From Bartonella apihabitans (GTDB lineage Bacteria > Pseudomonadota > Alphaproteobacteria > Rhizobiales > Rhizobiaceae): 64,000 nucleotides of DNA. Each line of letters begins with the position of its first letter. Position 1 is the first letter of the stretch. Of this stretch, positions 60,686 to 64,000 are shown one piece after another. The notes below the pieces were generated by a model that made no database searches, was not told the DNA's origin, and worked only from the letters and a program-made list of their open reading frames with translations. The stretch lies in assembly GCF_030758755.1 (NCBI RefSeq), contig NZ_CP132387.1, forward strand, positions 186,001 to 250,000, written 5' to 3'. The translations under genes were made by a program, and so were the position numbers.

Positions 60686-61182
60686 CTCATGAGAACAGAT
60701 AAAAATTGCCCCCTATAATGTCAAGAAGGTGGTTTTAATTTTTTAGTGAATTGGCTTCTAGGAACTTTGTTCCTTCAAGGCAAAAAGACGCTCGCAGAAA
60801 GCCGCATTTTGTTGAAAATCGACTTAAAAAAGATCGGGCAACACTTATAGAATGCGGCCCAATCGAGTTTGTTTTTGAGGAGCAAAAAATTTGAAACAAA
60901 TATATAAGCTTCAATGGGTTAAGCCTATGCGGCGTGAAATAGTTCACCTCACGTTTTGATGTTTTATCTCCGCGTCAAGAAGGAAATAGGCTTTTTCATT
61001 ATGAGCCAAAATAACCGTTTGAATGAGGAGAAAACAGCCACTGATAGAATTTGTTTTCTCCCCGTGAGAAAGATTCAAAAACTGTGCGAAAGGTTAAAAA
61101 ACAAATTATTCACAGGAACAGTTACTCTGCTGGTTATATTTTTTAAGTTTCTACAGTCCGGATTCGCTCTAATCGGGATCCG
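60686..61182. other. Intergenic region between groES promoter and NifU-like gene
   Basis: About 500 bases. A plus-strand frame from 60956 runs antisense into the NifU-like gene and is not supported; a small palindrome GGAACTTTGTTCC lies at about 60761-60773. No recognisable RNA gene. Confidence 0.35.
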
Positions 61183-61758
61183 TCAGGTGGGATATTCCTC
61201 AACGCCTGCAACTTCCGGAACGAAATGGCGAAGAAGATTTTCTATCCCGTGTTTGAGGGTTGCTGTTGACGCCGGACAACCGGAACAGGCACCCCGCATG
61301 TTCAGATAGACAACACCGTGCTCGAAACCGCGGAACGTAATATCACCCCCATCATTGGCAACAGCGGGGCGAACCCTTGTTTCGATAAGTTCCTTGATTG
61401 TGTCGACGAGATCTTTATCTTCTTCCGAGAAAAATTCTTCCCCGACCGGTACGTCGGGCACATCATTGACATGCGCTGCCATTATCGGACTATTGGACAT
61501 GAAATGTTCCATAATAGTTCCCAAGATTGCAGGTTTCAGATGCTGCCATTCCGTGTTGTCTTTTGTGACTGTGATGAAATCATAGCCGAAGAAAACACCG
61601 GTAACACCGGGAATAGCGAAAAGTTTGGAAGCAAGAGGAGACCGTTCGGATGCGTCTTCTTTGTCACGGAATTCGGCAACGCCTTCTTCCAATACAACCC
61701 GACCCGGCAGGAATTTTAGTGTTGCGGGATTAGGCGTGGTTTCTGTCTGGATGAACAT
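61183..61758 (-). CDS. NifU/Nfu-type iron-sulfur cluster scaffold
   Basis: 191 residues. An N-terminal Nfu domain (FIQTETTPNPATLKFLPGR) is followed by the C-terminal NifU domain with the cluster ligands in MRGACSGCPAST (CxxC, about 158-165). It carries and delivers Fe-S clusters to target apoproteins. In Rhizobiales it neighbours usp and trpS, as here. ATG 61758; the sense strand downstream of it is free of other genes. Confidence 0.92.
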   Translation of the reverse strand: MFIQTETTPNPATLKFLPGRVVLEEGVAEFRDKEDASERSPLASKLFAIPGVTGVFFGYDFITVTKDNTEWQHLKPAILGTIMEHFMSNSPIMAAHVNDVPDVPVGEEFFSEEDKDLVDTIKELIETRVRPAVANDGGDITFRGFEHGVVYLNMRGACSGCPASTATLKHGIENLLRHFVPEVAGVEEYPT

Positions 61759-61928
61759 ATAATTTCCTTTTCATGGTCAAGGCATGCAAGGTGCATTATT
61801 CAATTACCTTCTATATGCTGCTTTAAGGAACAAAAATTCAAGAGGCAAGTCGCGCCTTCAAAATGATATTACAGTGAGGAGCTTCTTTTTACGAAAAATT
61901 TTTGTTTCTCATTGGGCGGAAAAGCTGG

Positions 61929-62419
61929 TCAGGCGACGGAATCGATGTCTTCCGCACTCAAACCATCGGGAATAATTGTAACAGGAATGGGAAAGGCGCT
62001 TCCTTTCGCCGCAATGGACTGCACAAGAGGCCCTGCCCTTCTGCGCCCGAGCCGGCCGCAAGCACAAGAACCGCAATATCCTGATCGTTTTCGATAAGCT
62101 TTACGATTTCAGCAGCCTTTTGCCCCTCGCAAATTTTGGTTTCCGTCTCTATTCCCAGATTTTCCCTTACCTCTGCAGAAATTGCCGATAAGGTCTGGCG
62201 CGCCTGCTCATGGGATTCAGCGCGCATAATATCACCAACACCAAGGAAATGCTGGAATTCCGAACTGTCGATCACATAAAGCAGGATCAACCTTCCGCCG
62301 GTGTTTTTTGCCCGCCTTGATGCATAGGCGACAGCGCGGCGGCATTCCGGTGTTTCGTCGATAATTGCCAGAAATTTTCGTTTATGGCCGTATTGGCGGC
62401 TTAATCGTTTTGATAACAT
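61929..62419 (-). CDS. Universal stress protein (UspA family), frame interrupted
   Basis: About 163 residues after correction. KFLAIIDETPECRRAVAYAS opens the UspA fold, and VLVLAAGSGAEG is near the ATP-binding glycine motif. Near 62035 a base appears lost (GGGCAGGG for GGGCCAGGG), giving a premature stop at 61958; the true end reads PLVQSIAAKGSAFPIPVTII and stops at 61929. Cytoplasmic ATP-binding stress protein. Between the NifU-like gene and a sensor kinase, with 6 bases to the latter. Confidence 0.88.
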
Positions 62420-62425
62420 TTCGGT

Positions 62426-63514
62426 TCACCTGCTGGCAGCATCATCGGGAGCAAGCTGAATATGGCATATCAGCCCCTCAGGCGCATAATCAATTTTCAC
62501 GTCATTATGCGGATTATAGCTCAAACTCCGTTCAATCAGGGTTGAACCGAAGCCCTTTTTATGATGGGGGAAAATTTCCGGTCCGTTGCTTTCGCTCCAT
62601 TTCAGGTTGATAATTCCTTCTTTCGAGAGAGACCAGTTCACCGAAACATGACCGGAGGCAACCGAAAGCGCTCCGTATTTGATTGCATTGGTCATAAGCT
62701 CGTGAAGCGTTAAAGCAAGCGCCAGCGCCGCCTTTTCCGATACATTGACCTTGGGGCCATTGATTTTGATATTGCCATAAGTTTCCATGGCAATTGCCAT
62801 GGTATTTTCAACAAGTACCTTAAGGTCGCTCTTTTTCCCGCTATCATCTTTCAAGGTACTTTGTGCCTCGGCAATGGCTCTGAGCCTTGCTCCCACTTTT
62901 TCGCTTGCACTTTCAAGATCGGAGCTGCTTTTGAGTGTTTGGGAAACCACAGCATTGACCATGGCGAGAATATTTTTAACGCGGTGGGCGGATTCGCCGG
63001 CGAGGATGTGTAACTGGTTTTCGAAATTGATGCGTTCGGTGATATCAATGCCCTGAACATAGATACCGATAACCTCACCATCGCTATTCTTGATCGGTTG
63101 ATGAATGAAATCGACATAATGTAAAACCGGTTCTTCGCTGCCCGGTCGTTCGATGAGAAGCGGGACACTTGCCCCCCGGAAAGGCTCTTTGGTTTCCCAA
63201 ACCTGATCAAGAAGAGCGATGAAGCCTTGTCGGGGAATTTCGGGCATGGCTTCAGCGACGGTGCGCCCGATTAATTCTCTGCTACCGACAAGTTCCATAA
63301 AAGCATTATTGACGAGATAAAAACGATGATCCCGATTGAGCAACACAATGACAAAGCCCGGTGCCTGCTGGACAAGATCTTTTAAAAAATCGATTTCGGC
63401 AATAAAGCGGGAACGCTCGCCATCAAGCTTATCTTGGAACTCCGGCTTGGTAGTCTTGTTATTGTCTGTTTTTCTATTTTCTGTTTTTAAAGAAAATGTC
63501 ACACAATATTCCAA
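62426..63514 (-). CDS. PAS-domain sensor histidine kinase (HisKA_2/HWE-like)
   Basis: 362 residues from a TTG start at 63514 (a GTG at 63502 is also possible). PAS domain about 45-165 (LLNRDHRFYLVNNAFMELVG and GIYVQGIDITERINFE). The dimerisation/phosphoacceptor segment ESAHRVKNILAMVNAVVSQT (His near 185) and ATPase LTLHELMTNAIKYGAL belong to the HisKA_2 type common in Rhizobiales, often controlling the general stress response through PhyR-like regulators. No membrane helix, so it is a soluble kinase. 6 bases before usp; no response regulator is adjacent. Confidence 0.88.
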   Translation of the reverse strand: MEYCVTFSLKTENRKTDNNKTTKPEFQDKLDGERSRFIAEIDFLKDLVQQAPGFVIVLLNRDHRFYLVNNAFMELVGSRELIGRTVAEAMPEIPRQGFIALLDQVWETKEPFRGASVPLLIERPGSEEPVLHYVDFIHQPIKNSDGEVIGIYVQGIDITERINFENQLHILAGESAHRVKNILAMVNAVVSQTLKSSSDLESASEKVGARLRAIAEAQSTLKDDSGKKSDLKVLVENTMAIAMETYGNIKINGPKVNVSEKAALALALTLHELMTNAIKYGALSVASGHVSVNWSLSKEGIINLKWSESNGPEIFPHHKKGFGSTLIERSLSYNPHNDVKIDYAPEGLICHIQLAPDDAASR

Positions 63515-63637
63515 TCGAAAATTGACACTATATCCAAATCTAGTGCAATTCGCCTTTTGTGCAAACTATTTTTGGCGGCGGACTTCAAGATGAAGGTGCT
63601 TTTATTTAAAGCCCCTTCATCATCATTGTTTTGAAAC

Positions 63638-64000
63638 TCATCCTTGAAGGAAACCCACAATATCGCGGACATGCTTCATTGTGTCTTCGGCAAGAACGCT
63701 CGCACGTTCCGCTCCCTCTCTCAAGACCTGATCGATATAGGAAGGCTCGTTATTGAGACGGCGCAATTCTTCCGTGACCGGCGATAATTTGCTGACAGCC
63801 AGATCTGCAAGTGCCGGTTTGAACTCGGAAAACTGTTTACCGGCAAATTCTTCTATGACAGCTTTTTTATCACTACCGGAAAGAGCAGCATAAATGCCTA
63901 CGAGGTTATCGGCTTCCGGCCGGTCTTTCAGGCCATCAACGGTGTCAGGCAATGGCTCTGAATCCGTTTTTGCCTTTTTGATTTTTTTGGAAATATCATC
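63638..64000 (-). CDS. trpS: Tryptophanyl-tRNA synthetase, C-terminal part
   Basis: Runs off the right edge of the window, about 120 residues visible. The C-terminal alpha-helical domain is recognisable: NLVGIYAALSG, FKPALADLAVSKLSPVTEEL, and ILAEDTMKHV-type ending (here ASVLAEDTMKHVRDIVGFLQ) match class I TrpRS. Catalytic HIGH/KMSKS lie outside. Its position next to usp and the NifU-like gene fits a conserved Rhizobiales order. Confidence 0.88.
   Translation of the reverse strand, partial: DDISKKIKKAKTDSEPLPDTVDGLKDRPEADNLVGIYAALSGSDKKAVIEEFAGKQFSEFKPALADLAVSKLSPVTEELRRLNNEPSYIDQVLREGAERASVLAEDTMKHVRDIVGFLQG

Noticed and set aside
60956..61309. Plus-strand frame entering the NifU-like gene
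   Set aside because: Antisense to a conserved gene; no ribosome site or recognisable domain.

Overview
The window looks like chromosome of an alphaproteobacterium of the order Hyphomicrobiales (Rhizobiales), most probably a Bartonella of the metabolically rich insect-gut type (B. apis-like). This is an inference from gene content and order, not from a search: a trpS–(kinase)–UspA–NifU block, hisS–hisZ–hisG with the short HisG, the TauE–TIGR02186 pair, a CIRCE-controlled groESL, ETF/ETF-QO, and moderately AT-rich sequence. No rRNA, tRNA, insertion sequence, prophage or CRISPR array was recognised.

Layout. 0–7.7 kb: amine/amino-acid catabolic cluster (GntR tail, DapA-like aldolase, PuuC-like aldehyde dehydrogenase, FAD amine oxidoreductase, MHS-type transporter, second GntR, carbon-nitrogen hydrolase). 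7.8–10.3 kb: ThiYXZ-like ABC transporter. 10.6–14.2 kb: LysR regulator divergent from a Tat-signal zinc alcohol dehydrogenase, a carboxymuconolactone-decarboxylase-family protein and a DUF2255 protein. 14.3–25.9 kb: the most unusual region. It has a tightly packed minus-strand operon (HAD phosphatase, alpha/beta hydrolase, two SMR/EamA-type half-transporters, DegT-family PLP enzyme, GlxA-type regulator), a divergent OmpR/histidine-kinase pair, an arginase-fold protein coupled to a GNAT/FemAB-like acyltransferase, and a class III aminotransferase. 26.4–32.3 kb: glutamine amidotransferase, ETF-QO/etfA/etfB, aldo/keto reductase. 32.9–36.5 kb: NitT/TauT-type ABC transporter with a MaoC-like hydratase. 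36.9–46.3 kb: coiled-coil membrane protein, TauE exporter pair, glycosyltransferases, PdeM/Lhr-type DNA-repair pair, CAP-domain protein. 47–64 kb: housekeeping genes (xseA, tag, hisS, hisZ, hisG, a peroxiredoxin, pgm, fumC, groEL, groES, nfu-type scaffold, usp, sensor kinase, trpS).

A global caution: at least nine genes (an alpha/beta hydrolase, a HAD phosphatase, a GNAT protein, xseA, hisS, hisZ, a peroxiredoxin, pgm with three breaks, and usp) are each split by one- or two-base indels, although the protein continues recognisably in another frame. Because hisS and other essential genes are included and many breaks lie in or beside short C/G or T/C runs, the likely explanation is residual assembly indels, not true pseudogenes. 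These genes are annotated over their full frame-corrected span.
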